Counted from the stretch's first letter, positions 14,925 through 22,563 are shown. The stretch: DNA of 27,732 nt from an uncultured Lachnospiraceae bacterium (GCA_910578715.1 CAJTRL010000051.1:1-27732), one strand, 5' to 3'. The notes: generated from the sequence alone by a model not told the origin. Program-made: numbers and translations.

Positions 14925-14938
14925 AGATGGGAGTATGA

Positions 14939-16291
14939 ATGGAAAAGCCGAAACACAGCAAGGAAAATATCCGCATTACATTCAATATGGCATGGCCTTC
15001 TATCGTCGAATCTTTTTTCACAGCATTTGCAGGACTGGTGGACTCTCTGATGGTCAGCTCCCTCGGTTCCTATGCGGTAGCGGCCGTAGGGCTTACAACA
15101 CAGCCGAAATTCATCGGCCTGTCGCTCTTCTTTGCCCTGAACGTGGCGGTTTCGGCCCTGATTGCCAGAAGACGCGGGGAGGAAAACCCGGAAGAAGCGA
15201 ATCGCATACTGGGCACGGCGATTCTCTTTATTCTTGCTGCCGCGGTTGTCCTGAGCATCCTGTTTGTAGCGCTGGCGGGGCCCATTATACACATGTGCGG
15301 TTCCACACCGGAGACCCACGACAGCGCAGTTGCCTATTTCAGAATTATTATGGGCGGCATGATTTTTAACTGCGTTCAGATGGGTATCAATTCCGCCCAG
15401 AGGGGCGCGGGAAATACCAAAATCACCATGCGTACCAACGTGACCTCCAACACGGTCAATATCATTTTTAACTATCTGCTGATTAACGGACATTTTGGCT
15501 TTCCTGCCCTGGGCATTCACGGAGCGGCTCTGGCAACCGTCCTCGGCACCGTCGTTGCGAGCATCATGAGCATTCTCTCTATTCTGAATCCCGAAGGCTT
15601 TATCAGTCTGCCTTACATTATGAAAAACCGGATTTTTCCGGCGGTATCGGCTTTCGTTCACCTGGTCAGAGTCGGGTACAGTGTCTTTTTTGAACAGATT
15701 CTTATGCGTATCGGCTTTATGATGACCGCAATCATGGCGGCCAGACAGGGAACCGACGCTATGGCCGCCCATCAGGTCGGCATGAATATTATGGGGCTTT
15801 CTTTCTCCTTCGGCGACGGATTACAGGCCGCCGCCGTGGCGCTTATCGGACGCAGCCTCGGCGCCGGAGATGAAGAACTGGCCAAAGAATACGGGCGTAT
15901 CTGCCGGATGTTCGGCGGCGTTATCTCCCTATGTCTCGCGGTTTTATATTTCGTCGGCGCAAGACCGCTTATGAGCCTCTTCTTTACGGAAACACATATC
16001 GTTGCAATCGGCGTGAGCATTATGAGGGTCATCATCTTCGTCGTCGCTTTTCAAATCAGCCAGGTTGTTTACATGGGCTGTCTGCGGGGGGCAGGCGATA
16101 CCTTCTATACCGCGGTCGCATCAACCATCAGTGTCACTTTCATCCGCACCATCGGCTCCTATTTGGGCGGCTATGTGTTCGGCTTTGGCATTGTCGGTAT
16201 CTGGCTCGGCGTTCTGGCAGACCAGATTTCCCGGTTTTTGTTTGCTTCGACGCGGTTTAAAAAAGGAAAATGGACACAGATTAAAATATAG
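14939..16291 (+). CDS. MATE-family multidrug/cation exporter
   Basis: A 450-residue integral membrane antiporter that exports drugs or metabolites using a sodium or proton gradient. The length and twelve hydrophobic segments, arranged as two six-helix halves, fit the family. Typical stretches are MAWPSIVESFFTAFAGLVDSLM at the start, GINSAQRGAGNTKITMRTN in the first half and GAGDTFYTAVASTI in the second half. The ATG at 14939 has GGGAG five bases upstream; a nearby ATG at 14935 is out of frame. Substrate is not predictable from sequence. It is a single-gene unit with its own promoter; no clear terminator was seen before the hsp20 promoter. Confidence 0.95.
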   Translation: MEKPKHSKENIRITFNMAWPSIVESFFTAFAGLVDSLMVSSLGSYAVAAVGLTTQPKFIGLSLFFALNVAVSALIARRRGEENPEEANRILGTAILFILAAAVVLSILFVALAGPIIHMCGSTPETHDSAVAYFRIIMGGMIFNCVQMGINSAQRGAGNTKITMRTNVTSNTVNIIFNYLLINGHFGFPALGIHGAALATVLGTVVASIMSILSILNPEGFISLPYIMKNRIFPAVSAFVHLVRVGYSVFFEQILMRIGFMMTAIMAARQGTDAMAAHQVGMNIMGLSFSFGDGLQAAAVALIGRSLGAGDEELAKEYGRICRMFGGVISLCLAVLYFVGARPLMSLFFTETHIVAIGVSIMRVIIFVVAFQISQVVYMGCLRGAGDTFYTAVASTISVTFIRTIGSYLGGYVFGFGIVGIWLGVLADQISRFLFASTRFKKGKWTQIKI

Positions 16292-16331
16292 CGCTTTATA
16301 ATTTCTTTATTTTTTCTTTATAGTTTTGTTA

Positions 16332-16360
16332 TTGCTTTCTTGTTATATTTGATGTATAAC
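16332..16360 (+). promoter_or_regulatory. Promoter of hsp20
   Basis: TTGCTT (16332-16337) and TATAAC (16355-16360) are 17 bases apart. The leader to the start codon is about 115 bases. Confidence 0.65.
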
Positions 16361-16362
16361 AA
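16340..16362. promoter_or_regulatory. Operator-like palindrome within the hsp20 promoter
   Basis: TTGTTATA and TATAACAA form a perfect 8-bp inverted repeat with 7 bases between. It fills the -35/-10 spacer and covers the -10 box. It matches neither the CIRCE element bound by HrcA nor the CtsR heptad repeat, so the regulator is unknown. Confidence 0.6.
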
Positions 16363-16416
16363 ATATAAACAAAGGAACAGAAAACATTCTTTCCTTTGCA
16401 AAGCAAAACATCTACC

Positions 16417-16443
16417 GAATCCGGGAAATGTTTTTCCCGATTC
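16417..16443 (+). other. Hairpin in the hsp20 5' untranslated region
   Basis: GAATC-C-GGGAAA pairs with TTTCCC-GATTC around a TGTT loop: 11 bp with one bulged C. It lies about 40 bases before the start codon and does not cover the ribosome site. No T-run follows, so it is not a standard terminator. A separate 10-bp palindrome (CTTTGCAAAG) occurs at 16394-16403. Confidence 0.5.
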
Positions 16444-16484
16444 CGGCAATAATAAGTAGATACTATAAAGAAGGAGTGATTTTT

Positions 16485-16937
16485 ATGTTAAGACCAGCAT
16501 TATTTGACAACCGCAGCTATAAACCCATGTTTTTCGATGATTCATTTGACAAAATGTTCGACGATGCTTTCAGGGATTTCTGGGGAAACAACGAACTGGA
16601 ACGTCATGATGCTTTCAGAACAGACGTCATCGACCAGGGAGACAGTTATCTGCTTCAGGCGGAACTGCCGGGCTTTCAGAAGGAGGATATCAACATCGAC
16701 CTGAAAAATGACCTGTTGACCATTTCCGCGTCCCATAACGAAGAAAAAAACGAAGAGGACAAGAATAAATATATCCGTAAGGAAAGATATTACAGTTCCT
16801 ATTCAAGGAGCTTCCGCGTCAACAATATTGAAGCGGGCGACATCGACGCGAGCTACAACAACGGCATCCTCGAAGTGAAATTCCCGAAAAGGGAACTGGA
16901 AAACAAAGAGGCAGTCAAAAAAATCGAAGTAAAATAA
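16485..16937 (+). CDS. Hsp20-family small heat-shock protein
   Basis: A 150-residue ATP-independent holdase chaperone. After an N-terminal arm (about 1-40, MLRPALFDNRSYKPMFFDDS) comes the alpha-crystallin domain, with AFRTDVIDQGDSYLLQAELPG and the C-terminal signature ASYNNGILEVKFPKRE. The short tail ends in KKIEVK, a variant of the I-x-I/V oligomerisation motif. The ATG at 16485 is chosen because GAAGGAG precedes it by about 8 bases; the frame opens earlier at 16428 but without a ribosome site and inside the leader hairpin. Single-gene unit with palindromic promoter, structured leader and strong terminator, suggesting stress control. Confidence 0.95.
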   Translation: MLRPALFDNRSYKPMFFDDSFDKMFDDAFRDFWGNNELERHDAFRTDVIDQGDSYLLQAELPGFQKEDINIDLKNDLLTISASHNEEKNEEDKNKYIRKERYYSSYSRSFRVNNIEAGDIDASYNNGILEVKFPKRELENKEAVKKIEVK

Positions 16938-16964
16938 CCATCACTGCCAGGTACTCCCCATTGG

Positions 16965-16995
16965 GAAGCGGCTCTTCGGAGCCGCTTCTTTTTTT
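16965..16995 (+). terminator. Terminator of hsp20
   Basis: A perfect 10-bp stem (16965-16974 with 16979-16988) has a TTCG tetraloop and is followed by seven T. This is a very stable intrinsic terminator. Confidence 0.95.
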
Positions 16996-17028
16996 GTTGT
17001 TACACCTTATTTCTTTTTAAATTTTTTA

Positions 17029-17056
17029 TTGACATTTATAATTATGCAAGTATAAT
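17029..17056 (+). promoter_or_regulatory. Promoter of the citrate-synthase-like gene
   Basis: A perfect TTGACA (17029-17034) and perfect TATAAT (17051-17056) are spaced by 16 bases. The leader is about 110 bases long. Confidence 0.8.
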
Positions 17057-17066
17057 TGTATACAAT
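17055..17066. promoter_or_regulatory. Perfect 12-bp palindrome at the transcription start
   Basis: ATTGTATACAAT overlaps the end of the -10 box and runs towards the start site, a typical repressor position. The TGTATACA core resembles some GntR-family operators, but no regulator gene adjoins it. Confidence 0.55.
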
Positions 17067-17174
17067 AATTCAATATTTAAGAAATATGCCGGATATAGGC
17101 ATTGGAAGCGCGTTTATATCGTTGCGGCAAATGATTTGCATGTCTGCCAAAGCGGACGGATGGGAGATAAGACG

Positions 17175-18545
17175 ATGAAAAAAATAACGTATAACCAGCA
17201 CACGCACCTTCTGGAAGAGAACCAGTATGTCTACGGGTTACAGGATATTCCTTCCCCGGAACTGTTCCGGGAAGTATTTCCTTACGATATGGTTCCACAA
17301 GTCACTTATAACCATCGGCATGTGCCAATCAATATGCCGGAAGAAATTTTTATTTCGGACACGACCTTCCGGGACGGCCAGCAGTCCAGAACACCCTATA
17401 CGGTCGAGCAGGTCGTCAATATTTATAAAATGCTTCACCGTCTCTCCGGTCCAAACGGTATCATCCGGCAGAGCGAATTTTTCGTATATTCGCAAAGAGA
17501 CCGGGACGCTATCGAAAAATGTATGGAACTGGGATATGAATTTCCCGAAATAACAACCTGGATTCGCGCAACGAAGGAAGACTTTGCGCTCGCAAAAAGC
17601 ATGGGAATCAAAGAGACGGGTATTCTTGTAAGCTGCTCCGACTATCACATTTTTAACAAAATGGGACTTACGAGAAGCCAGGCTATTGACAAATATCTCC
17701 GCGTCATTCAGGAATGCCTGGAAGCGGGCCTGCGGCCGCGCTGTCATTTTGAAGATATTACGCGGGCAGATTTTTATGGCTTTGTCATTCCTTTTGCAAT
17801 CAAATTAAAAGGACTTTCCGACGAATATCGTATTCCGATTAAAATACGGGCCTGTGATACTCTGGGACTCGGCGTTTCCTATCCCGGCGTTTCTCTTCCG
17901 CGAAGCGTTCCCGGCATCATGTACGGTCTGTCCCACTATGCGGATATTTCAAGCGATATGATAGAATGGCACGGCCATAACGACTTCTATAAAGGCGTGG
18001 CCAACGCTTCGACCGCATGGCTTTACGGCGCTTCCACTGTCAACTGTTCGCTGCTCGGCATCGGTGAACGGACCGGCAATGTACCGTTAGAAGCAATGGT
18101 CTTTGAATATGCTTCCTTTAAAGGCTCCTTCGACGGCATGGACCCGACAGTTATCACGGAAATCGCTGATTATATTTCCAAAGAAACGAATTACGATATT
18201 CCGCCGATGACGCCCTTTGTCGGAGAAAATTTCAACCTTACCAAAGCGGGCATCCATGCAGACGGCCTTTTGAAGGACGAAGAAATCTACAATATTTTCG
18301 ACACCCGGAAACTACTCAACCGTCCGCCGCTCGTTGCCATCAACAACACTTCCGGCGTTGCCGGCATCGCTTACTGGCTGAACCAGTATTACAGCAATAC
18401 GGAGGAAACTACGATATCCAAAAAAGACCCGCTCGTTCTCTATATTAAAAAATGGGTGGATGAACAATATGAGGCCGGAAGAATTACCTATATAACGACT
18501 TCCGAACTTGTTTCTCTGGTAGAACAATACCGTTCGATAAAATAA
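17175..18545 (+). CDS. Re-type citrate synthase-like enzyme (DRE-TIM metallolyase, isopropylmalate-synthase family)
   Basis: A 456-residue acyl-CoA condensing enzyme with a TIM barrel. The DRE-TIM signature DTTFRDGQQSRTPYTVEQ (residues 62-79) and the metal-binding EWHGHNDFYKG are present, as are HFEDITRADFYGF and GERTGNVPLEA. The C-terminal allosteric domain of LeuA is absent. The length and the segments GPNGIIRQSEFFVYSQRDRDA, IRACDTLGLGVSYPG and EIYNIFDT match the Re-citrate synthase group described from Clostridium kluyveri better than LeuA or homocitrate synthase. It would make citrate from acetyl-CoA and oxaloacetate for glutamate synthesis. Automatic pipelines may label it 2-isopropylmalate synthase. 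The ATG at 17175 has GGGAG upstream; earlier ATGs lack sites. Single-gene unit. Confidence 0.8.
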   Translation: MKKITYNQHTHLLEENQYVYGLQDIPSPELFREVFPYDMVPQVTYNHRHVPINMPEEIFISDTTFRDGQQSRTPYTVEQVVNIYKMLHRLSGPNGIIRQSEFFVYSQRDRDAIEKCMELGYEFPEITTWIRATKEDFALAKSMGIKETGILVSCSDYHIFNKMGLTRSQAIDKYLRVIQECLEAGLRPRCHFEDITRADFYGFVIPFAIKLKGLSDEYRIPIKIRACDTLGLGVSYPGVSLPRSVPGIMYGLSHYADISSDMIEWHGHNDFYKGVANASTAWLYGASTVNCSLLGIGERTGNVPLEAMVFEYASFKGSFDGMDPTVITEIADYISKETNYDIPPMTPFVGENFNLTKAGIHADGLLKDEEIYNIFDTRKLLNRPPLVAINNTSGVAGIAYWLNQYYSNTEETTISKKDPLVLYIKKWVDEQYEAGRITYITTSELVSLVEQYRSIK

Positions 18546-18563
18546 CTGTTTTCAATATATTTT

Positions 18564-18594
18564 AAAACCGCCGCACAAAATGCGGCGGTTTTTT
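18564..18594 (+). terminator. Terminator of the citrate-synthase-like gene
   Basis: AACCGCCGCA (18566-18575) and TGCGGCGGTT (18581-18590) form a perfect 10-bp stem with a 5-base loop, extended by flanking A and T, with six T at the end. Confidence 0.95.
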
Positions 18595-18641
18595 GTCCAA
18601 TACACACAATTTTCATAATTTAAACACAAAGTACCCATATT

Positions 18642-18670
18642 TTAAAGATACGATGATTCTGACATATAAT
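18642..18670 (+). promoter_or_regulatory. Promoter of the cotH-like gene
   Basis: A perfect TATAAT (18665-18670) has TTAAAG 17 bases upstream (18642-18647). The weak -35 leaves room for an activator or another sigma factor. Confidence 0.5.
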
Positions 18671-18721
18671 AAAAAAAGAAGAAACATTGTAACGGCAGCT
18701 ATATTAGGACTGGAGGACACT

Positions 18722-20389
18722 ATGGCGATAAACAGACACATTGATAAAATCCGCCTTGCCGCTCTCACATTTATCTTACTGATTCTTTTATTCCATGCAA
18801 AGGGAACCGATGCTCAGGCGGTAATTGCCCCCATAGGATATGAATCCCGGCTGTTCGATACTTCATCCGTACATACTATCGATATTGTTATGGATGACTG
18901 GGACGCTTTTCTGGAAAGCTGTACGAATGAAAATTACGCGGACTGTACGGTAATTATTGACGGAGAAATATGCAGAAATGTGGCAATCCGGGCAAAGGGA
19001 AATACTTCCCTTTCTTCCGTCGCCGAATACGGAAATGACCGTTACAGCTTTAAAATAGAATTTGACCACTACAACAAGGCCAATACTTATTTCGGGCTGG
19101 ATAAGCTCTGCCTGAATAATATCATTCAGGACAATACTTATATGAAAGATTATCTTACTTATCAGCTCATGGGCTCTTTTGACGTAAATGCGCCTCTGTG
19201 CAGTTATGCCTACATTACGGTAAACGGCAATGACTGGGGATTATACCTTGCGGTTGAAGCCGTTGAAGAATCCTTTTTGCAGCGAAATTACGGCAATGAT
19301 TATGGAGAGTTATATAAACCGGACAGTATCATGATGGGCGGCGGCCCCGGCAACGGCAAAGATTTTAAACCGGAGGATTTTGGTTTCCCGGAAAGTTTGC
19401 CCTCAGGTGATTTCGGAGAGATTCCGCCTGAAAAGCCGGATGCAACAGCAACAGAGCAAAACCCCGGCATGCCAGAGAGCGGCCATGATATGATGAATTG
19501 CAGCCCAGATATGATAAGCGGCAGACATGATATACCGAACAGCGGCCCCAACATAATGAGCAACAGCCATGACATGCCAGACGACGGCCCAGACATGATT
19601 GGAAGCGACGATGTATCCCTCATTTATACGGATGACGAGTATAACAGCTACTCCAATATTTTTGATAATGCCAAAACAAACATTACAAACGGCGACAAGA
19701 ATCGATTAATAACTTCCCTGAAACAACTGAATGAAGGCGAAAACCTGAGCGATGTTGTTGATATCGATGCCGTTATCCGTTATTTTGTCGTCCACAATTT
19801 TGTTCTGAATTTCGACAGCTATACCGGTTCTATGATTCATAATTATTACTTATATGAAAAAGACGGACAGTTATCCATGCTTCCCTGGGACTATAATCTG
19901 GCTTTTGGCGGGTTTATGTCGGAGTCCGACGCCACCGCGCTTATTAACTATCCCATTGATACGCCCGTTTCCGGCGGAACCCTGGATTCAAGGCCAATGC
20001 TTTCATGGATATTCGACAACGAAGAATATACAGAACAATACCATCTGTATTTCTCTGAATTTATTTCCGAATACTTCGACAGCGGCTATTTTACGGATAT
20101 GATTGACACCTTGTCAGAAATGATATCTCCCTATGTGCAAAAAGACCCTTCAAAATTCTGCACTTATGAAGAATATCAGAAAGGAGTATCTGCTTTAAAA
20201 GAGTTCTGCCTGTTGCGCGCCCAAAGCATATCCGCCCAGCTAAACGGTTCCATTCCGTCCACAGAAGAAGGACAGATACAGAACAATTCTGCTTTCATCG
20301 ACGGAAGCCATCTTGTGATTTCGGATATGGGAAGTATGGGAAATGAGGGAAGGCAGGCTCCTCTCGATATTTCACAGGGGCGCGGTTAA
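18722..20389 (+). CDS. Secreted CotH-family protein (putative protein kinase fold) with repeat insertion
   Basis: A 555-residue exported protein. An N-terminal hydrophobic signal (about residues 10-27, LAALTFILLILLFHAKG) precedes the CotH domain. Recognisable parts are IRAKGNTS, RYSFKIEFDHY, a SYAYITVNGNDWGLYLAVEAVE segment and LPWDYNLAFGGF, which corresponds to the metal-binding active-site motif of CotH kinases. Bacillus CotH phosphorylates spore coat proteins; in Clostridia related secreted proteins are diverse, so the substrate here is unknown. Between about 19440 and 19620 an insertion of imperfect repeats (HDM-x-PDMI type) rich in Met, Asp, Pro and Gly splits the domain. The ATG at 18722 has GGAGG five bases upstream; the longer frame to 18593 overlaps the preceding terminator. 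No polyphosphate-polymerase partner gene adjoins. Confidence 0.88.
   Translation: MAINRHIDKIRLAALTFILLILLFHAKGTDAQAVIAPIGYESRLFDTSSVHTIDIVMDDWDAFLESCTNENYADCTVIIDGEICRNVAIRAKGNTSLSSVAEYGNDRYSFKIEFDHYNKANTYFGLDKLCLNNIIQDNTYMKDYLTYQLMGSFDVNAPLCSYAYITVNGNDWGLYLAVEAVEESFLQRNYGNDYGELYKPDSIMMGGGPGNGKDFKPEDFGFPESLPSGDFGEIPPEKPDATATEQNPGMPESGHDMMNCSPDMISGRHDIPNSGPNIMSNSHDMPDDGPDMIGSDDVSLIYTDDEYNSYSNIFDNAKTNITNGDKNRLITSLKQLNEGENLSDVVDIDAVIRYFVVHNFVLNFDSYTGSMIHNYYLYEKDGQLSMLPWDYNLAFGGFMSESDATALINYPIDTPVSGGTLDSRPMLSWIFDNEEYTEQYHLYFSEFISEYFDSGYFTDMIDTLSEMISPYVQKDPSKFCTYEEYQKGVSALKEFCLLRAQSISAQLNGSIPSTEEGQIQNNSAFIDGSHLVISDMGSMGNEGRQAPLDISQGRG
19470..19610 (+). repeat. Imperfect HDM/PDMI repeats inside the CotH-like gene
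   Basis: Near-repeats of about nine to ten residues read SGHDMMNCSPDMI, SGRHDIPNSGPNIM, SNSHDMPDDGPDMI in succession. The nucleotide copies are similar too (catgatatg, gacatgcca). Repeat number may vary between strains by slippage. Confidence 0.6.
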
Positions 20390-20407
20390 AAGCGCCCCTG
20401 TTTTTTT
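20374..20407 (+). terminator. Terminator of cotH embedded in the next gene
   Basis: CAGGGGCGC (20375-20383) and GCGCCCCTG (20392-20400) form a perfect stem with an 8-base loop, followed by seven T. The loop holds the stop codons of both convergent genes. The T-run is read as lysine codons in the minus-strand gene. Confidence 0.92.
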
Positions 20408-21039
20408 CCGCCCGCCAGAGCTTCCCTGACTTTTTCCACATCATAATCCGGTGCAAAGCATTTTGCCATCCGACATATATTTTCAATCACGGAAAGTTCT
20501 TCTTCCAGTTCTTCCGATATCTCTTCCGCTGTTTTTCCTTTTTTCAATTTTTTACAGACCATTTTTATCAGCAAAAGTTTCTCTCCTTCCGCCTGTCCGG
20601 TAAATGCTTCTATTTCATCCTCCGATATTTTGAAATGTCTCAACTCATCTTTTTTATCCATTAATTCCTCTATACTGTACGAATTCAGTTGTATCAGCTT
20701 ATAAAAAAATCCGGGCGTAAATGGTTCAAATGCTTTTTGAAATAAAATCCTGTCTTTAAGATTCCCTGAAGCGCTCCATTTTTCTTTCCCTTCATAATAT
20801 ACGACAGGTAGAACAGGAGGATATCTGAACCCTTTGGTTTTACTGATTCCCCTATGCTGCCGTTCCATTTCCTTCTCATAGTCTTCCCAGATATATACCA
20901 TATATCGGAGTAACTGCATACTTACATTGTAATCGACCTTTGTCTTATGTTCAATAAGAAAGATAAAATAAAATGTGTCTTTCCCGGATATTTTTATTCG
21001 TTTTACCGTATCAGAAGTTCTTTCCTCGCCCGGCCCCAA
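20386..21039 (-). pseudogene. Rpn-family recombination-promoting nuclease, 5'-truncated
   Basis: About 210 residues related to the Rpn / YhgA-like PD-(D/E)XK proteins of Clostridia. The core is present: an aspartate in RTSDTVKRI and the E-x-K motif in FLIEHKTKVDYNVSMQLL, then KTKGFRYPPVLPVVYYEGKEKW and a C-terminal helical region typical of the family. The N-terminal helical portion (about 60-80 residues) is missing. The frame is open upstream only to the stop codon at 21097-21099 and contains no ATG or GTG with a ribosome site; the first possible start is a TTG inside a GC-rich hairpin. It is therefore probably a remnant, although a short active form cannot be excluded. Convergent with the cotH gene by a 4-base overlap. 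Confidence 0.72.
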
Positions 21040-21053
21040 AACCGGGGCCGGGC
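21028..21053. other. GC-rich 10-bp hairpin at the truncated end of the rpn gene
   Basis: GCCCGGCCCC (21028-21037) and GGGGCCGGGC (21044-21053) pair perfectly around AAAACC. No T-run follows on either strand. It lies 44 bases past the stop of the PPOX-type gene and could end its transcript, or mark a deletion or insertion scar. Confidence 0.7.
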
Positions 21054-21096
21054 ATCCGCGGCTGAATACGCCATATAGGATTATCCGTTTGAAATA

Positions 21097-21579
21097 TTAT
21101 GCCTGATACTGTTTAAATTCCGTCGCGCCGTCTTCCAGTTCTTCCGCCGTAAGGTCTCCTTTGCCAAGGCTCATATAATATCTTCCGCTGTCCGCAACAA
21201 ATTCCAGAACGCAGTAATCCTCGTCCGTTACTCCCTGGGGATAGTATTTTTCATTTCCTTCTTCCCACAATAGTTCTTTATATTCCGGCTCGTGATGAAC
21301 AATCACTTTTCCGCTCAGACACAATCCTTTGAACTGACTGCTGTTCTCGAAGTACAGGCATGCTTTTTCATTTTTCATCAGCTCCTGTACATGCAAAGAC
21401 GATGTGTTTGTCGATATCAGATGCGCTTTCAATCCCCGGTGCCAGGTACAGAACACTCTTCTGATACTGGGCCTTCCCATACTATCGATAAAGCCGATAT
21501 CCGCAAATCCTGATTTAAAAACCAGTTCTTTTAATTCCGATAATCTTTTTCTGTCTGCTTCCGTATATTGCTGTATCAT
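21097..21579 (-). CDS. Pyridoxamine 5'-phosphate oxidase-family flavin-binding protein (copy 2)
   Basis: A 160-residue split-barrel protein of the PPOX-like group. The characteristic stretch AHLISTNTSSLHVQELMKNEKACLYFENS holds the probable FMN-binding loop, followed by a GKVIVHHEPEYK strand and a C-terminal DYCVLEFVADSGRYYMSLG. It resembles the next gene upstream over most of its length, so the two are paralogues. Such proteins bind FMN, haem or F420 and may be reductases or stress proteins; the reaction cannot be named. The ATG at 21579 is preferred to that at 21591, because the AAAGGA site touches the latter. It follows its paralogue by about 26 bases. Confidence 0.88.
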   Translation of the reverse strand: MIQQYTEADRKRLSELKELVFKSGFADIGFIDSMGRPSIRRVFCTWHRGLKAHLISTNTSSLHVQELMKNEKACLYFENSSQFKGLCLSGKVIVHHEPEYKELLWEEGNEKYYPQGVTDEDYCVLEFVADSGRYYMSLGKGDLTAEELEDGATEFKQYQA

Positions 21580-21605
21580 CTTAATAACCATTCCTTTCTT
21601 TCAAC

Positions 21606-22040
21606 TTAATCTTTCCATACAAAACTTTCCGTCATAAATTCGCTTTTGCCCCCGCCATAATACCGTCTTCCTTTTGCGGCAGTGAATTTCAATACGCAGT
21701 AATCCGGGTCGCTTACGCCTTCTTTATAGTACATCGTATCGCCGGGCTGCCAGATTTCTTCTTTAATCTCTTGATTCTGCAGCACTTCCATCATGCCAAT
21801 CAGCATTATTCCTTCATAAGAAAACCTTCCTCTTTTATAAAAATAGATGCTTGCTTTCGGATTTTTCAGATACTGCTGTGTCCGCATAGAAGAAGTATTG
21901 GTCGTAAAATAGAAACAATTTCCTTCTATTTTCCGCGGTGTAAACATGGCTTTTATATTGGGAAAACCATCCTCGTCCACGGATGCAATCATTGCGGTTT
22001 TCTGTTTACCGATAAATTCATGAATATATTCTTTTGTCAC
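21606..22040 (-). CDS. Pyridoxamine 5'-phosphate oxidase-family flavin-binding protein (copy 1)
   Basis: A 144-residue PPOX-like split-barrel protein. Key segments are TAMIASVDEDGFPNIKAMF, an FYFTTNTSSMRTQQYLKNPKA loop and a C-terminal SDPDYCVLKFTAAKGRRYYGG. These parallel the neighbouring copy. The frame is open to an ATG at 22121, inside the marR gene and without a ribosome site. The GTG at 22040 is chosen because GGGGGG lies seven bases upstream and it yields the normal domain length. It follows marR on the same strand, suggesting MarR-controlled expression. Specific cofactor and substrate unknown. Confidence 0.85.
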   Translation of the reverse strand: MTKEYIHEFIGKQKTAMIASVDEDGFPNIKAMFTPRKIEGNCFYFTTNTSSMRTQQYLKNPKASIYFYKRGRFSYEGIMLIGMMEVLQNQEIKEEIWQPGDTMYYKEGVSDPDYCVLKFTAAKGRRYYGGGKSEFMTESFVWKD

Positions 22041-22104
22041 CACCTTGCCCCCCTTCTGTTTCTTATCCTTTGTGCTCCGGCCCGGCTGTCCGGTATCGCC
22101 AGAT

Positions 22105-22542
22105 TTAAAAGTTCTCTTCATATTCCGCCAGCGTATTTCTTATCCGGGCCAGATACCCTTCAAACTGCTTTAACTCCTGTTCGGAAAATCCCTGATAAAA
22201 AAGGACTCTCATCCGCTCCGATACCGCTTCGTATTTTTCCCGCATGGCTTTTGCATTTTCCGTAAGGGATATAATCGTCTGCCGGCGGTTCTCCGGGTTG
22301 ATTTTCCGCTCCAGAAGCCCCTTCTGAACCATGCCGTCAACGACGACGGACACGGTATTTTTGGCAAGCGAAGTCTGCCGGCTGATTTCGCCGACTGTTA
22401 ATCCCTCCTTTTTCCATAGCACAAACAGAATACGCCCCTGGCCGCTGCTGATTTCTATGCCGCTTTCCACCAGCATTTTTTCAAAAATTCTGTCCTGGAG
22501 CTGCTTAATCTGGGTAATATAAAACCCGCCTTTTGTTTCCAC
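22105..22542 (-). CDS. MarR-family transcriptional regulator
   Basis: A 145-residue winged-helix regulator. The helix-turn-helix region reads LTVGEISRQTSLAKNTVSVVVDGMVQKGLLERK, followed by the wing with NRRQTIISLTENAK; flanking helices form the dimer. MarR proteins respond to small ligands or oxidants. The start is a GTG at 22542, with GAGG seven bases upstream. It is the first gene of an operon with two PPOX-type flavoproteins, and two overlapping palindromes sit downstream of its promoter, consistent with self-repression. A redox or drug signal is possible but not shown. Confidence 0.93.
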   Translation of the reverse strand: METKGGFYITQIKQLQDRIFEKMLVESGIEISSGQGRILFVLWKKEGLTVGEISRQTSLAKNTVSVVVDGMVQKGLLERKINPENRRQTIISLTENAKAMREKYEAVSERMRVLFYQGFSEQELKQFEGYLARIRNTLAEYEENF

Positions 22543-22563
22543 CTCATTACCTCATTTCCTATT

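Noticed and set aside
14891..15772. A 293-residue minus-strand open frame opposite the MATE gene
   Set aside because: It is a shadow of the MATE gene: arginine- and histidine-rich, no ribosome site and no recognisable domain.
16292..16484. CIRCE or CtsR operator before hsp20
   Set aside because: Neither TTAGCACTC-N9-GAGTGCTAA nor the heptad repeat is present; a different palindrome is found.
18593..18721. Longer N-terminus of the CotH-like protein
   Set aside because: It begins inside the upstream terminator, before the predicted promoter, and lacks a ribosome site; the signal peptide starts after 18722.
21028..21053. Classic intrinsic terminator for the PPOX genes
   Set aside because: The stem is strong but no T-run follows on either strand, so it is listed only as a hairpin of unknown role.
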